Counted from the first letter of the stretch, positions 28,406 through 38,398 are shown. The stretch is DNA of 64,000 nucleotides from Aliidiomarina halalkaliphila (GCF_007096385.1 NZ_VJWL01000003.1:248001-312000), one strand, 5' to 3'. Program-made: numbers and translations. The notes: a model not told the origin generated them from the sequence alone.

Positions 28406-29083
28406 ATGCGCGACATTGTGTCTGTTCCGTCAACGCAAGTGGGTAACTTAGTGGGAAAAACAACGATTATTGCGATCGCAGGGCCGTCGGCTTCGGGAAA
28501 AAGCTTATTTGCCTCTACCGTCTATCAGGAACTGGTGGCTGAACTGGGTGGGGAGCGAATTTCGGTGTTGTCCGAAGATGCCTATTATCGCGATCAAAGT
28601 CATCTGTCGTTAGATCAACGGGTGTTAACCAACTACGATCACCCCAGCGCCTTTGAACATGAATTACTCGCGCAACACCTACAGCAACTGCGTGACGGTC
28701 AGGCTGTGAACATGCCTCAATACAGTTATAAAGAACACACGCGTTTAGCCGAAACAATTTCAGTGACACCCGCTCGCGTGATTTTGGTTGAGGGAATTCT
28801 ACTCTTGTGTGATCCTCGGTTACGAGAGCAGTTCGATATTTCAGTGTTTATGGACACACCATTGGATATCTGTTTGCTACGCCGAATTAATCGAGATATC
28901 GAGCGTCGAGGGCGTTCCCTTAGTTCGATAACCGAACAATATGAAAATTATGTTCGTCCGGCGTTTTTTGAATTCATATTTCCGTCGAAGCAGTTTGCGG
29001 ATCTGGTCGTGACCCGAGGTGGTCAAAACGAGATCGCGATCGATATAATCAAAACAAAGATTCGTCAACTCCTGGCGGAGTAG
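28406..29083 (+). CDS. udk: Uridine kinase
   Basis: Udk phosphorylates uridine and cytidine with ATP or GTP in pyrimidine salvage. The P-loop is GPSASGKS; other signatures are [25 protein letters not shown] and [13 protein letters not shown]. From ATG 28406 it has 225 residues; E. coli Udk has 213, so the true start may be GTG at 28451. The ATG at 28406 overlaps a GATAAT -10-like motif and lacks a good ribosome site. nupC follows 28 bases downstream, pairing uptake with phosphorylation. Confidence 0.94.
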   Translation: MRDIVSVPSTQVGNLVGKTTIIAIAGPSASGKSLFASTVYQELVAELGGERISVLSEDAYYRDQSHLSLDQRVLTNYDHPSAFEHELLAQHLQQLRDGQAVNMPQYSYKEHTRLAETISVTPARVILVEGILLLCDPRLREQFDISVFMDTPLDICLLRRINRDIERRGRSLSSITEQYENYVRPAFFEFIFPSKQFADLVVTRGGQNEIAIDIIKTKIRQLLAE

Positions 29084-29111
29084 CGGACCCGAGTAAGTTA
29101 AGGGAAAAACA

Positions 29112-30323
29112 ATGATAAGCCTTATCGGCATGACTGTGCTCCTTGCAGTAGCTTTTGCATTCTCGACCAACCGATCATCTATACGCTGGCGCACAGTAGG
29201 CCTTGCGTTCGCATTGCAGGCAGGCCTTGGTGCCTTTGTACTGTATGTGCCTTTAGGCCAGGATTTGCTCGGCGGTATCGCTTTTGGTGTTGCGGCTGTC
29301 ATTGGGTACGCGGGCGATGGTATTACTTTTTTGTTCGGTGATCTGGGAAGCTACTCTCAAGGATTTATCTTTGCGATTCACGTGCTGAGTGTGATCGTTT
29401 TCTTCTCGTCGTTAATTTCTGTGCTCTATTACCTCGGTATTATGACCAAGGTGATCAATTTAATTGGTGGGGGATTACAGAAGCTGCTCGGCACCAGCCG
29501 CCCTGAATCAATGTCTGCCGCTGCAAATATCTTCGTGGGGCAAACAGAGGCACCTTTAGTGGTGCGTCCGTTTATTCCGAATATGACCCGTTCTGAGCTA
29601 TTTGCCGTAATGGTGGGTGGACTCGCCTCTATTGCAGGGTCAGTGCTTGCCGGTTATGCGGGCTTAGGTATTGAACTGAAATATCTGATTGCGGCTTGTT
29701 TTATGGCAGCTCCGGGCGCGTTGCTGATGGCGAAGATTATTGTTCCGGAAACCGAAGAACCCAATAACGTGATTGAAGACGTTCCATCAGAGGAGCGTCG
29801 CGCCAATGTAATTGATGCGGCTGCATCGGGTGCGTCGAGCGGTATGCAGTTAGCTTTGAATGTCGGTGCCATGTTGTTGGCATTCGTGGCATTAATTGCC
29901 TTAGTCAATGGCGTTCTCGGTTATGTAGGTGGCTGGTTCGGCTACGAAGAGCTCACCATGCAAATGATTTTTGGTTTTGTTTTCCAACCCTTAGCGTTCA
30001 TCATGGGTATTCCATGGGGTGAAGCGCAACAAGCAGGGAGTTTCATAGGTCAGAAGTTAGTTATTAATGAATTTGTTGCCTATCTCGATTTCGCTCAGGT
30101 GAAAGACGAGATGAGCATGCAAAGTCAGGTGATTATCACCTTTATGTTGTGTGGTTTTGCCAATTTCTCATCCATAGCCATCCTGCTCGGTGGTCTCGGT
30201 GGAATGGCACCTAGCCGGCGTAAAGATATCGCAACTATGGGTATGCGGGCGTTGCTGGCTGCTACACTAGCTAACCTGATGAGTGCATGTATCGCCGGTT
30301 TCTTTTTCGCGCTGGCGGCATAG
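29112..30323 (+). CDS. nupC: NupC-family concentrative nucleoside transporter
   Basis: NupC imports nucleosides, mainly pyrimidine ones, by cation symport across the inner membrane. The 403-residue protein has the CNT-family repeats with [31 protein letters not shown] and [21 protein letters not shown]. About eight to ten membrane helices are visible. AAGGG precedes the ATG. It follows udk in a two-gene uridine uptake and salvage unit. Confidence 0.94.
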   Translation: MISLIGMTVLLAVAFAFSTNRSSIRWRTVGLAFALQAGLGAFVLYVPLGQDLLGGIAFGVAAVIGYAGDGITFLFGDLGSYSQGFIFAIHVLSVIVFFSSLISVLYYLGIMTKVINLIGGGLQKLLGTSRPESMSAAANIFVGQTEAPLVVRPFIPNMTRSELFAVMVGGLASIAGSVLAGYAGLGIELKYLIAACFMAAPGALLMAKIIVPETEEPNNVIEDVPSEERRANVIDAAASGASSGMQLALNVGAMLLAFVALIALVNGVLGYVGGWFGYEELTMQMIFGFVFQPLAFIMGIPWGEAQQAGSFIGQKLVINEFVAYLDFAQVKDEMSMQSQVIITFMLCGFANFSSIAILLGGLGGMAPSRRKDIATMGMRALLAATLANLMSACIAGFFFALAA

Positions 30324-30384
30324 TGATTCAATGAGGTGTGGTCTACACTCGTAGACACCACCTCCAATGCAGAGGGATGAACGC

Positions 30385-31056
30385 ATGAAAGCTGTAGTTA
30401 CTTGGGTGTTCGCACTGTTGTTAACCCTTAGCGCGGGCAGTGTGCACAGTAATGAATTAGATACCGAAAATCCGTTTCGGATGCTTGAGCAAATTGCCGA
30501 GCGAATCACCACGCGTATTGCATCAGAGCGTACGCGTATTGAAAGTAATCCTCAGTATTTGCGAACGATTATGGAAGAAGAGTTGCTTCCGTATTCAGAC
30601 TATCAGTTTGCTGCGCGCTCTGTGATGGCGCGTAATTGGCAACGCCTAAACGAAGCGCAGCAAACAGAGTTTGTGGAAGTGTTTCGGGAATACCTGATTA
30701 CGACTTATGCGCGGGTGTTTACGCAATTTGATGAAAGTAAACACAAGCTCAATTTTGCCCGAGGTGGTGATTACGAAAACCAGCGACGTGTTGTTGTGCG
30801 GGCACAACTTATTGAAGAAGGTGGCCGACCGCCTATTCGTCTCGACTTTCACCTGCAGCGACGCAATCCAACTGCGCCGTGGATGGCATTTGATTTAGTG
30901 GCGGAGGGCGTATCGATGCTCAATACCCAACAAGCGGAAATGCAGTCGTCATTGCGCCAGAATGGTATTGACGGAACGATTCAGTTGCTTCGGGATCGTG
31001 CAAATGTAGAGATCCGTCTCGATGAGGATTTGGATGTGTCTGATTTTACCAATTAA
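30385..31056 (+). CDS. MlaC-family periplasmic phospholipid-binding protein (orphan)
   Basis: MlaC/Ttg2D proteins ferry phospholipids between outer and inner membrane. The 223-residue protein has a signal peptide (ending SVHSNE), then MLEQIAERITTRI, YSDYQFAARSVMARNWQRL and TQFDESKHKLNFARGGDYENQRRV, all typical of the family. The start at 30385 follows AGAGGGATGA. No mlaFEDB genes are adjacent, so this is either a second copy or a stand-alone homologue. Its stop overlaps the stop of the convergent beta-barrel gene within TTAA (31053-31056). Confidence 0.88.
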   Translation: MKAVVTWVFALLLTLSAGSVHSNELDTENPFRMLEQIAERITTRIASERTRIESNPQYLRTIMEEELLPYSDYQFAARSVMARNWQRLNEAQQTEFVEVFREYLITTYARVFTQFDESKHKLNFARGGDYENQRRVVVRAQLIEEGGRPPIRLDFHLQRRNPTAPWMAFDLVAEGVSMLNTQQAEMQSSLRQNGIDGTIQLLRDRANVEIRLDEDLDVSDFTN

Positions 31057-32075
31057 TTGCCGAACCACATTTCAATTTCAAAGCCAACGAGATAACTTCC
31101 TAGGCGGGGCTCATCGAGTTCACGACGTGGCCAATGCAGCCCGCCATAGGTTTCTAGAAAGAGCCAGTCTCGTAACCAACTGCGGCGGTGGATCAGTCTA
31201 AATCCGTGATCTCGTAAGGGCACGTCCATTTTTGTTTCACCCCGCCAGAAGAACTCCACCGCCATCGCACGTTCCGGTTCATAGATATGATAGCTAGCAA
31301 TGCTCGAGCGCCAGCGATAGCCGGCAACCCGCTCCGCACGCGTGATATCCATACTCAATCGATTCAGCCACGCGGGTGAGGGGCTGTTTTCCCAATCGAC
31401 CCGTTGGTTGATACCGAAGCCGTCGCTATTACGCCAGAACAAACTAGTGCGGCTGCGGGCTTGATTGAAGTCATTAAAGCGGTACTGATTGAGATAGCGT
31501 ACTTGAGTGTAGAGATCGGCGCGTAAGCCACCTCGAATACCGGCGGATACTGAAAAACGACTGGTCTCACCGCGACTCGGATCGAAACCTAGCCCCACAA
31601 TCCATTCTTCATTGCCAGTTTCACTTCGGATCACCGAACCGCGCCGATGGGTATCATCACCGGTCACGAAATCGTCAAAATCAACGCGGCCGATAATCGC
31701 TGAAAAGCGCTCTTCCGTATTCGGTAGGGTAAACTGCGCGCGCAAACTTGAACGCACTTTCCAACCCGAATAGTCGCTCCATTCTGGACCAACAGAAATG
31801 CGCCCGCGGGAACCGGGGGCGTCGTCGAGTGAGCGTGCATCGCCAAAAAATTGATCGAACCAACGTGCCGTTGCATCGACGGTCACCTCAACACCATCTT
31901 GAATGCTATCTAGCCAGCCGAGGTCGAGCTCCTGTGTGGCTTCTTGCTCAGTCTCAGATTGTGGCTCATCAGCCCAACTCACAGGTACCCAGAGAGCAGC
32001 TATCATTAGCCATGATAATGGCCGCAACAAGCGCGCTTTGCGTAACAACTTTGCTGGGCCTGCATTCCGATGCAT
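31053..32075 (-). CDS. Probable outer-membrane beta-barrel protein
   Basis: The 340-residue protein has a signal peptide ending SWADE, then an acidic linker and a helical piece (LDSIQDGVEVTVDATARWFDQFFG). The remainder shows alternating aromatic and polar strands (WKVRSSLRAQFTL, EEWIVGLGFDP, ADLYTQVRYLNQYRF, FLETYGGLHWP), typical of a transmembrane barrel, ending IEMWFGN. I do not recognise a named family. It is convergent with the mlaC-like gene and shares a four-base stop overlap with it. The role is unknown; a link to lipid transport is speculation. Confidence 0.75.
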   Translation of the reverse strand: MHRNAGPAKLLRKARLLRPLSWLMIAALWVPVSWADEPQSETEQEATQELDLGWLDSIQDGVEVTVDATARWFDQFFGDARSLDDAPGSRGRISVGPEWSDYSGWKVRSSLRAQFTLPNTEERFSAIIGRVDFDDFVTGDDTHRRGSVIRSETGNEEWIVGLGFDPSRGETSRFSVSAGIRGGLRADLYTQVRYLNQYRFNDFNQARSRTSLFWRNSDGFGINQRVDWENSPSPAWLNRLSMDITRAERVAGYRWRSSIASYHIYEPERAMAVEFFWRGETKMDVPLRDHGFRLIHRRSWLRDWLFLETYGGLHWPRRELDEPRLGSYLVGFEIEMWFGN

Positions 32076-32179
32076 GACGTTCTCCTAGCGATATCCCGTC
32101 GTTCAGATTGCATGATCATAGTCAAAAGGTCCAGATAAGCCTAATCGAATTTTGTGTAAACACATGGGGCAATGCAGCA

Positions 32180-32188
32180 TGGTATACT
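32180..32188 (+). promoter_or_regulatory. Extended -10 promoter of gor
   Basis: TGGTATACT is an extended -10 element (TGnTATACT) lying 52 bases upstream of the gor ATG. No -35 match is seen at 17 bp, which suits an extended -10 promoter. Confidence 0.5.
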
Positions 32189-32239
32189 GCGGCATTATTT
32201 TTCATACGCAAATTAGTAGTTCAGTAAAAGCGAGGGGAC

Positions 32240-33595
32240 ATGAGCAGACATTACGATTATTTGAGCATTGGTGCAGGCAGTGGCGGTATTGCATCAGCCA
32301 ATAGAGCGGCAATGCGGGGTGCGAAAGCCGCAGTCATTGAAGCGAAAAAAGTCGGTGGTACTTGCGTGAATGTCGGCTGTGTTCCTAAAAAGGTGATGTG
32401 GTACGGTGCCCACATTGCTGAAGCCATTAAATACAGCAATGCCTATGGTTTTAAGCTTGAACAGTCTGGGTTTGACTGGGCAACCTTAGTGAAGAATCGT
32501 GAGGCCTATATCGAGCGAATTCACGGTGCATATCACCGCGGCTTTGCCGGAAATAACGTGGAATTTATTGAGGGCTATGCGCGCTTCGTTGGGCCTAACG
32601 AAGTGGAAGTAAATGGTGAGCGGATAAGTGCAGACCATATCACGATTGCAGTAGGCGGGCGGCCAACCATCCCTAAAGTACCGGGCGCAGAATATGGGAT
32701 TGATTCGGATGGCTTCTTTGCCTTAACCAAGCAGCCTAAAAAAGCAGTTGTGGTCGGTGCGGGCTATATCGCGGTAGAGATTGCCGGCGTACTCAATGCG
32801 CTTGGTTCGGATACCCATTTATTGGTGCGTCACGATCGCCCACTGCGCAGTTTTGACCGCGATATCATTGATACTTTATGTGATTTGGTGAATCGCCACG
32901 GGCCAACCTTGCATCAGTATTCAGAGGTGAAATCCGTGGTTAAAGAAAGTAACGGCTTGTTGACGATTACCACCCAAAGTGACGAAAAAATCACCGACGT
33001 TGATTGCTTGATTTGGGCCATTGGTCGGGAGCCAGCAACGGATAATATCGGCCTTGATAAAGCCGGTGTAGAAACCGACGATGCGGGGTACATTCGAACT
33101 GACCCCTATCAGAACACCAATGTGCAAGGTATTTATGCGGTCGGCGATATTACTGGTGAAGCGCAACTCACCCCAGTGGCAATTAAGGCGGGGCGTTTAT
33201 TAGCCGAACGTTTATTTAATAAAGATATGCCAGACGCACATATGGACTACAGTTTGATCCCTACGATTGTATTTAGTCATCCGCCCATTGGCACATTGGG
33301 CTTAACCGAAATGGAAGCCGTGGAGCAGTTTGGTGAGGAGCAGGTCAAGGTCTACAAGTCCGGGTTTGCGGCCATGTATAACGCCATTACGCCCTACCGA
33401 GAGTTGAGTAATTTTAAATTAGTGTGTGTGGGCGACGATGAAAAAGTAGTGGGTTTGCACGGCATTGGAGAGGGCATGGACGAGATCCTGCAAGGATTTG
33501 CGGTAGCGATTAAAATGGGGGCGACGAAAGCCGACTTTGATGCCACTGTCGCACTTCACCCCACTAGCGCTGAGGAATTTGTTACCTTGCGCTGA
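32240..33595 (+). CDS. gor: Glutathione-disulfide reductase
   Basis: Gor regenerates reduced glutathione from its disulfide with NADPH and FAD. The 451 residues match E. coli Gor (450). The FAD loop is [16 protein letters not shown], the redox-active disulfide is in [13 protein letters not shown], the NADPH loop is [15 protein letters not shown], and the C-terminal His-Glu pair is in HPTSAEEF. The ribosome site GCGAGGGG precedes the ATG. Its end overlaps a small minus-strand frame and is followed by a strong terminator. Confidence 0.97.
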   Translation: MSRHYDYLSIGAGSGGIASANRAAMRGAKAAVIEAKKVGGTCVNVGCVPKKVMWYGAHIAEAIKYSNAYGFKLEQSGFDWATLVKNREAYIERIHGAYHRGFAGNNVEFIEGYARFVGPNEVEVNGERISADHITIAVGGRPTIPKVPGAEYGIDSDGFFALTKQPKKAVVVGAGYIAVEIAGVLNALGSDTHLLVRHDRPLRSFDRDIIDTLCDLVNRHGPTLHQYSEVKSVVKESNGLLTITTQSDEKITDVDCLIWAIGREPATDNIGLDKAGVETDDAGYIRTDPYQNTNVQGIYAVGDITGEAQLTPVAIKAGRLLAERLFNKDMPDAHMDYSLIPTIVFSHPPIGTLGLTEMEAVEQFGEEQVKVYKSGFAAMYNAITPYRELSNFKLVCVGDDEKVVGLHGIGEGMDEILQGFAVAIKMGATKADFDATVALHPTSAEEFVTLR

Positions 33596-33806
33596 TAGAA
33601 CAAGAAAGAAACCCCAATGGCTGGCCATTGGGGTTTTCTGATTTACTGCTCTCGTGCACGGGACCATCAAGCCATTGCACCGTTTCGCTGGTAAATACGA
33701 TGTGATGTTTGGCTTCGTCTTTGTTCGATTTATGATGGTCGTTGGCATACGCTGGTGCGGTGACCAGCATGAGTACAACGGTGACTAATAACGTAAGGTG
33801 TGTCAT
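33582..33806 (-). CDS. Small exported protein ending inside the gor terminator
   Basis: From ATG 33806 the frame gives 74 residues: a signal peptide ([21 protein letters not shown]), a His/Lys-rich stretch ([14 protein letters not shown]) and [17 protein letters not shown]. The last part resembles the start of secreted cupin-like proteins, which continue for over 100 residues. Here the frame instead runs through the gor terminator hairpin and stops 14 bases inside gor. It may be a truncated remnant or a short real protein; GGAACGAAAC precedes the ATG. The cupin link is a weak resemblance from memory. Confidence 0.45.
   Translation of the reverse strand: MTHLTLLVTVVLMLVTAPAYANDHHKSNKDEAKHHIVFTSETVQWLDGPVHESSKSENPNGQPLGFLSCSISAR
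33609..33637. terminator. Intrinsic terminator after gor
   Basis: AAACCCCAATGGC pairs with GCCATTGGGGTTT over 13 bp around a two-base centre, followed by a short T-run. It is nearly symmetric and could act on both strands. It lies inside the 3' part of the small minus-strand frame. Confidence 0.85.
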
Positions 33807-33954
33807 GTTTCGTTCCTCCAACGTGTTTTGGAATTTCAGGATGCGTCACCCACGACTGCGTGGATGCCTGATTACAAAGGTCACGTTGGTTAAAATTTAG
33901 GCGCATAAGCTGATTGCCGCAAGTAATGGTGCTCGCAGCGATTAGGATAAATGG

Positions 33955-34596
33955 ATGTGTGATATGGCAAGCAAAACAAAAGTAGAGATTGAAGGGTGGG
34001 AACGCGAACAGCATTTTTCGTTTTTCAACGCCTTTGAAGAGCCTTTCTTTGGTTTAACCGCTAATGTGGAATGCACGGGCCTGTATACTGAGGCAAAGCA
34101 GCGCCAACACTCGTTTTATTTGCGCTATATGCACGCCGTGATGGCCGTTGTAAATACCATTGATGCATTGAAATTCAGAATTGAAGCGGGCGATCTGTAC
34201 CATTATGATCGTATCGATGTCAGCGCGACGGTGCTGCGGACTAACCATACGTTTGGTTTCTCTTATATCCCCTTTCACGAGGATCTTAAGCAGTTTGCAG
34301 AAGCAGCTAAGCGTGAAATTGAGCGTGTTCGGGCAAGTCATGATTTACTCCCCTCGAATGGGCAAGATAACGTGATCCACTTTTCTGCCATTCCTTGGAT
34401 CAAATTTACCAGTGTGTCGCATGCGCGCCCGTTCTCCCGTGCGGATAGTTGTCCGAAAATTTCTGTGGGTAAGTTATTCAAAGATCGAGGTCGCTGGTTC
34501 TTGCCGGTGGCTTTTCATGCGCACCATGCTTTGGCTGATGGTTACCACGCAGGGCAGTTTTATCAGCGTCTCGAAGCAGCACTGAACGCCACCTAG
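33955..34596 (+). CDS. Chloramphenicol acetyltransferase-like (CatA family) protein
   Basis: The 213-residue protein has the length and layout of type A chloramphenicol acetyltransferases. The N-terminal EGWEREQHFSFFNAFEEPFF matches the start of CatA. The segment IPWIKFTSVSHA matches NPWVSFTSFDLN, and the catalytic loop HAHHALADGYHAG carries the active-site His and Asp of HHxxxDG. It would acetylate chloramphenicol or another hydroxyl acceptor. It has its own terminator and no mobile-element context, suggesting a resident chromosomal gene. An alternative start is ATG 33964. Family firm, drug activity untested. Confidence 0.87.
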   Translation: MCDMASKTKVEIEGWEREQHFSFFNAFEEPFFGLTANVECTGLYTEAKQRQHSFYLRYMHAVMAVVNTIDALKFRIEAGDLYHYDRIDVSATVLRTNHTFGFSYIPFHEDLKQFAEAAKREIERVRASHDLLPSNGQDNVIHFSAIPWIKFTSVSHARPFSRADSCPKISVGKLFKDRGRWFLPVAFHAHHALADGYHAGQFYQRLEAALNAT

Positions 34597-34597
34597 C

Positions 34598-34623
34598 AAA
34601 ACGTCCACCGAGGTGGACGTTTT
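34598..34623. terminator. Bidirectional terminator between the CAT-like gene and yeeN
   Basis: AAAACGTCCACC (34598-34609) and GGTGGACGTTTT (34612-34623) form a perfect 12-bp inverted repeat with a two-base centre, between convergent genes. Confidence 0.85.
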
Positions 34624-34645
34624 CATTCGAACCGAGTGACAAAAA

Positions 34646-35371
34646 CTACTCCGGTAATATGCCGTTATGAAACACGCGTTGCACGTCGTCGCAATCTTCT
34701 AACATATCTAATAGACGTGTCATCATCGGCATATCTTCCGCACTTATTTCCAGCGTCGTTTGTGGAATAAACTGAATCTCTTGAACATCAAATTCTAGGT
34801 CATCTCCAAAAGCGGCGGTTAATGCATTCTGCGTTTTTGCATATTCCGTATGTGGCGCGAACACGGTAATGGTTCCGTCTTCAGCTTCGATGTCGCTTAC
34901 ATCCACATCCGCTTCCATTAATGCTTCAAGAACCGCATCTTCATCGTTGCCGGTGAAGCTAAAAATCGCGCAGTGATCAAACATATGCGCTACGGAACCC
35001 GGGGCGCCGAGCTTGCATTTGCTTTTGGTGAAACAGTTGCGTACTTCACCGATGGTGCGATTAGGGTTATCGGTAAGACACTCCACTAATACCATGCAGT
35101 TACCGGGGCCAAACCCTTCGTAGCGCGCCGTAGAATAATCTTCGCCACCGACACCGCTCGCTTTATCGAGCGCATTTTGGATGACATGGGCGGGTACTTG
35201 ATCCTTTCGGGCGCTATCAATGAGTCCGCGCAAGGATAAGTTTGCAGCGGGGTCGGTTCCCCCTTGTTTGGCGACCACGTAAATTTGGCGACCATATTTG
35301 CTGTAAATCTTGCTCTTTGTTGCAGCGGTTTTCGCTATCGATTCTTTACGGTTTTGATACGCGCGACCCAT
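34646..35371 (-). CDS. yeeN: YebC/TACO1-family protein, YeeN type
   Basis: YebC-family proteins act on ribosomes to ease translation of difficult motifs such as polyproline, and some were first described as transcription regulators. The 241-residue protein begins [32 protein letters not shown], the YeeN-type N-terminus, rather than the AGHSKW start of YebC. Family segments [18 protein letters not shown] and NRTIGEVR follow. It is transcribed alone and ends before the shared terminator. Confidence 0.9.
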   Translation of the reverse strand: MGRAYQNRKESIAKTAATKSKIYSKYGRQIYVVAKQGGTDPAANLSLRGLIDSARKDQVPAHVIQNALDKASGVGGEDYSTARYEGFGPGNCMVLVECLTDNPNRTIGEVRNCFTKSKCKLGAPGSVAHMFDHCAIFSFTGNDEDAVLEALMEADVDVSDIEAEDGTITVFAPHTEYAKTQNALTAAFGDDLEFDVQEIQFIPQTTLEISAEDMPMMTRLLDMLEDCDDVQRVFHNGILPE

Positions 35372-35596
35372 AATTCCGTTTCCATCTCATCTAACTAGTG
35401 ACAGGTAAGCGCAGAATTTTACCCGTGACTGAACAAGATTCCTACGGTTTAAGCGAAATTACTTCGCAAACAAATAACGGTTAAATTATAATCGGCAAAC
35501 TTCAACGCCACAGCCTTGTGGCAGCTTGATGTTCAATGGGGTCTTCCTAAGTTCCGTTCTGACCATAACGGTCATCGTTGAGTGTTGAGTAAAAGC

Positions 35597-35944
35597 ATGA
35601 GTACGTTTAATCCATGTGTTACGTGCGGCGCCTGCTGCGCAAGTTTTCGTGTGTCATTCTATTGGGCGGAAGGGGATGATGCGCCCGCTGGGTTCGTTCC
35701 CCATGAGCTCACTGAGCAAGTCAATTCATTTTATCGGTGTATGCAAGGCACGAACTCGCCAACACCTCGATGTGTGGCGCTTTCCGGAACGATTGGCGAA
35801 TCTGTCGGCTGCAGTATTTATGGTGATCGGCCTACGCCCTGCCGCGAGTTTGATGCCAGTCTTGATGGCTCAAATCCGCGTTGCGATCAGGCCCGCGCGA
35901 AGTTTGGAATGTTGCCATTGATTCAGATCAAAGAAGTGGCCTAG
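35597..35944 (+). CDS. YkgJ-family cysteine-cluster protein
   Basis: The 115-residue protein belongs to the YkgJ-type putative zinc- or iron-chelating family. The cysteines lie in [12 protein letters not shown] near the N-terminus, then [21 protein letters not shown] and RCDQAR. The ATG at 35597 is chosen over GTG 35582 because the conserved part starts immediately after it. The function of the family is not established. It stands alone. Confidence 0.87.
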   Translation: MSTFNPCVTCGACCASFRVSFYWAEGDDAPAGFVPHELTEQVNSFYRCMQGTNSPTPRCVALSGTIGESVGCSIYGDRPTPCREFDASLDGSNPRCDQARAKFGMLPLIQIKEVA

Positions 35945-36153
35945 TGGTTTGCTTTATGTAAAGTTTAAATTGTGATAATTGCTTACTGCTAGTATGATTT
36001 TTTGTTCAGCCTAAAAACTGTACTGTTAGTCGTATATTGAGGGTTTACCCCTTGTTGTCAGACCAGTATGTTTGTAGGGTAAGCTTGTAATGCTCTTCCT
36101 TGAGCGCACAGCTTTTGATGCAACGGGCATGGGCCATGTTGCCGTTAATTTGG

Positions 36154-38262
36154 ATGGGTCGCTCGTTGAATAGATTTAGCCTTTCATTATTTCCCCGCTT
36201 GCACCAGCGATTCATGCTGGGGCTCATGCTGTGTTGTGTGAGTCTGACCACTGCCATTGCGCCCGTATATGCGAATTCTGATAAGCCCAGCGACAAGCGA
36301 GATCCGGCTATTGAAGCTCAATTGGATAGTATGCTCGGTGCAGGTATGTATCCGCAAAGCAGAGACGAATTTGAGCAGATCCTTGCAATGATTTCCGACA
36401 CCACGCCTGTGGCCACCTACGTGCGGGCATGGGGTTACCGAGCGCTCGAATTAGTTCACGCCGAACGCGATCACGACGCTGCCATAGAATTGGCAGATCG
36501 CCTTATTGAGCGAGCCTTGGCAAGCAATTACCCAACAGCGATTTCGGAAGCCTATGCGGTTAGAATCGAAGTGTTGGCAGAGAGCAACCAAAGGCAACAA
36601 GCCATTGCTACAATTGTCGATTTAGACCAGTGGTTGCCATCGGTTACAGATGAGCGTGTTTTGTTTTTCACCCACAACGTAGCCGCTCGGGTGCTGCATC
36701 AAGCGCAACACTTTGAAGATGCGTTAGGTCATTACTTAGCCGCGCAAGAGGCGATCGCATTGAACGACGGTGCGCAATCATTGCGCCGGCGCCAATTTCT
36801 GAATTTACATATTGCCCGCTTGCAAACGGAGTTGGAACACTTTGAATCAGCGATGGAGCTGGTGGAAGCCACCTTAGAGGAGGCAAAGCGACAGAACGTA
36901 CATCACCGAATTCCGGAATTGTTGTTACTCAAAGGCTATTTGCAAGGCAATATTCCTGAGCATGGGCCGCGCGAGAGCTTAATCACCTACGCCGAAACTA
37001 TTGAATGGGCTGAACGCCTCGATGATACTCGTCGAGTTTTAGCAGCACGTAATAATATGGGATCGGTGTATATCCAGCTTGGTGAGTATGACCATGCACG
37101 TGATGTGCTGTTGAAGGCGCTAACCATTGCTGAAACACAGAACTATGAAACAGAACGTCAGTTCGTAGCCTTTAACCTAGCGGATATTGATGTAAAGCAA
37201 GGGAACTACGAGCAAGGTATTTCGCAAATGCGCGAAATTATTGCCTTGACCGAAAGCGCTGGGCGCCAACGAGATTACGCAGAAATGATGAGCTACTTGG
37301 CGATCGCGTATGGGTCAGCGGAACGTTATCAGGAGCAAGCGGAAACCCTCGATGAATTGCTGCAACTGCGCCAGCGTATTTTCCGAGCCGAGCGTGATGA
37401 AGCATTATCGGAATTACAAGCACGATTCGAAGCCCAAGAAAAAGCCCAACAGATTACATTGCTGCAGCAAGAAAACATTGTGCAGGCTCAACAAATTGCA
37501 AATACGAGCTTACAACGGCGAATCGTCTTCCTGTTCGCGCTTAGTGTTATTTTGGCGGCTCTGGTACTGTTTTTTGCGTACCGCAGTGCCCAACGCACCA
37601 ATAAAGTACTCAATGAAACCAATGAAAGTTTGAAAGAACAAAACTTACGGGACCCTCTGACCCAACTGGCCAATCGTCGAGCATTGCAACGCACGCTCGA
37701 CACATTTACTGCAAAGGCCGACAGTGAGTCGCGCGGCGCTATGATCCTGATCGACATCGATCATTTTAAGACCATCAACGATAACTTTGGTCACACTGCA
37801 GGCGATGAGGTGCTCATTACCATCGCGCAGCGCTTAAAACAATTTATTCACAGTAACGATCTGGTGGTTCGCTGGGGAGGGGAAGAGTTCGTGATCTTCA
37901 TGCCCGATATCCGTGGTCGTGATGTGGTTGAGATTACCCGTGAACTGCTGCGCTTATTCGCTGCACAGCCTGTTACTTTCGAGCAGCAGAATATTCCGGT
38001 GAGCGCTACGGCAGGGGTGATTGATTTGCCATTACAAGGTAGCACTCTGGACGATTGTAATTGGGAAGAGTGCTTACGCTTGGCAGATTCTTTGTTGTAC
38101 CTCGGTAAATTGCATGGCAGAAATCAGGCCCATTACCTACATGGCATAACCCAGCCCATTGACGTGGTGAAAGAGCAAATCTTCCGCGACTTTGACCACG
38201 CCAACTCACAAGGCTGGCTACAGATTGAATCCATCCCCAGCCCTGTCTCTGTGCAACGATAG
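36154..38262 (+). CDS. TPR-containing membrane diguanylate cyclase (GGDEF), copy 1
   Basis: Predicted cyclic di-GMP synthase with a periplasmic TPR sensor. From start 36154 it has 702 residues. A signal peptide ends at PVYANSD, about 400 residues of TPR-like helices follow (for example NNMGSVYIQLGEYDHARDVL), then a coiled coil, one membrane helix (IVFLFALSVILAALVLFFAY) and the GGDEF domain with GGEEF at residues 575-579. The inhibitory-site position reads HSND rather than RxxD, so product inhibition may be lost. The start is uncertain; in-frame ATGs also lie at 36118 and 36136. A paralogue lies at 41343. Confidence 0.88.
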   Translation: MGRSLNRFSLSLFPRLHQRFMLGLMLCCVSLTTAIAPVYANSDKPSDKRDPAIEAQLDSMLGAGMYPQSRDEFEQILAMISDTTPVATYVRAWGYRALELVHAERDHDAAIELADRLIERALASNYPTAISEAYAVRIEVLAESNQRQQAIATIVDLDQWLPSVTDERVLFFTHNVAARVLHQAQHFEDALGHYLAAQEAIALNDGAQSLRRRQFLNLHIARLQTELEHFESAMELVEATLEEAKRQNVHHRIPELLLLKGYLQGNIPEHGPRESLITYAETIEWAERLDDTRRVLAARNNMGSVYIQLGEYDHARDVLLKALTIAETQNYETERQFVAFNLADIDVKQGNYEQGISQMREIIALTESAGRQRDYAEMMSYLAIAYGSAERYQEQAETLDELLQLRQRIFRAERDEALSELQARFEAQEKAQQITLLQQENIVQAQQIANTSLQRRIVFLFALSVILAALVLFFAYRSAQRTNKVLNETNESLKEQNLRDPLTQLANRRALQRTLDTFTAKADSESRGAMILIDIDHFKTINDNFGHTAGDEVLITIAQRLKQFIHSNDLVVRWGGEEFVIFMPDIRGRDVVEITRELLRLFAAQPVTFEQQNIPVSATAGVIDLPLQGSTLDDCNWEECLRLADSLLYLGKLHGRNQAHYLHGITQPIDVVKEQIFRDFDHANSQGWLQIESIPSPVSVQR

Positions 38263-38306
38263 TTATTCCCTTTTCTTATTCGTTATCTTGTTACATAAAT
38301 AACCGA

Positions 38307-38331
38307 CCAACTCCCGCAATCGCGGGATTGG
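38307..38331 (+). terminator. Possible terminator-like hairpin after the first TPR-GGDEF gene
   Basis: CCAACTCCCGC and GCGGGATTGG pair over ten bases with one bulged C and an AATC loop, 45 bases after the stop codon. No T-run follows, so it may be a weak terminator or another structured element. Confidence 0.35.
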
Positions 38332-38398
38332 CGGCATTGCGAAACTCGTGATCTGGGCACATGCTAGAGGTGTCATCCACATAAACGAGGTATGGAAC

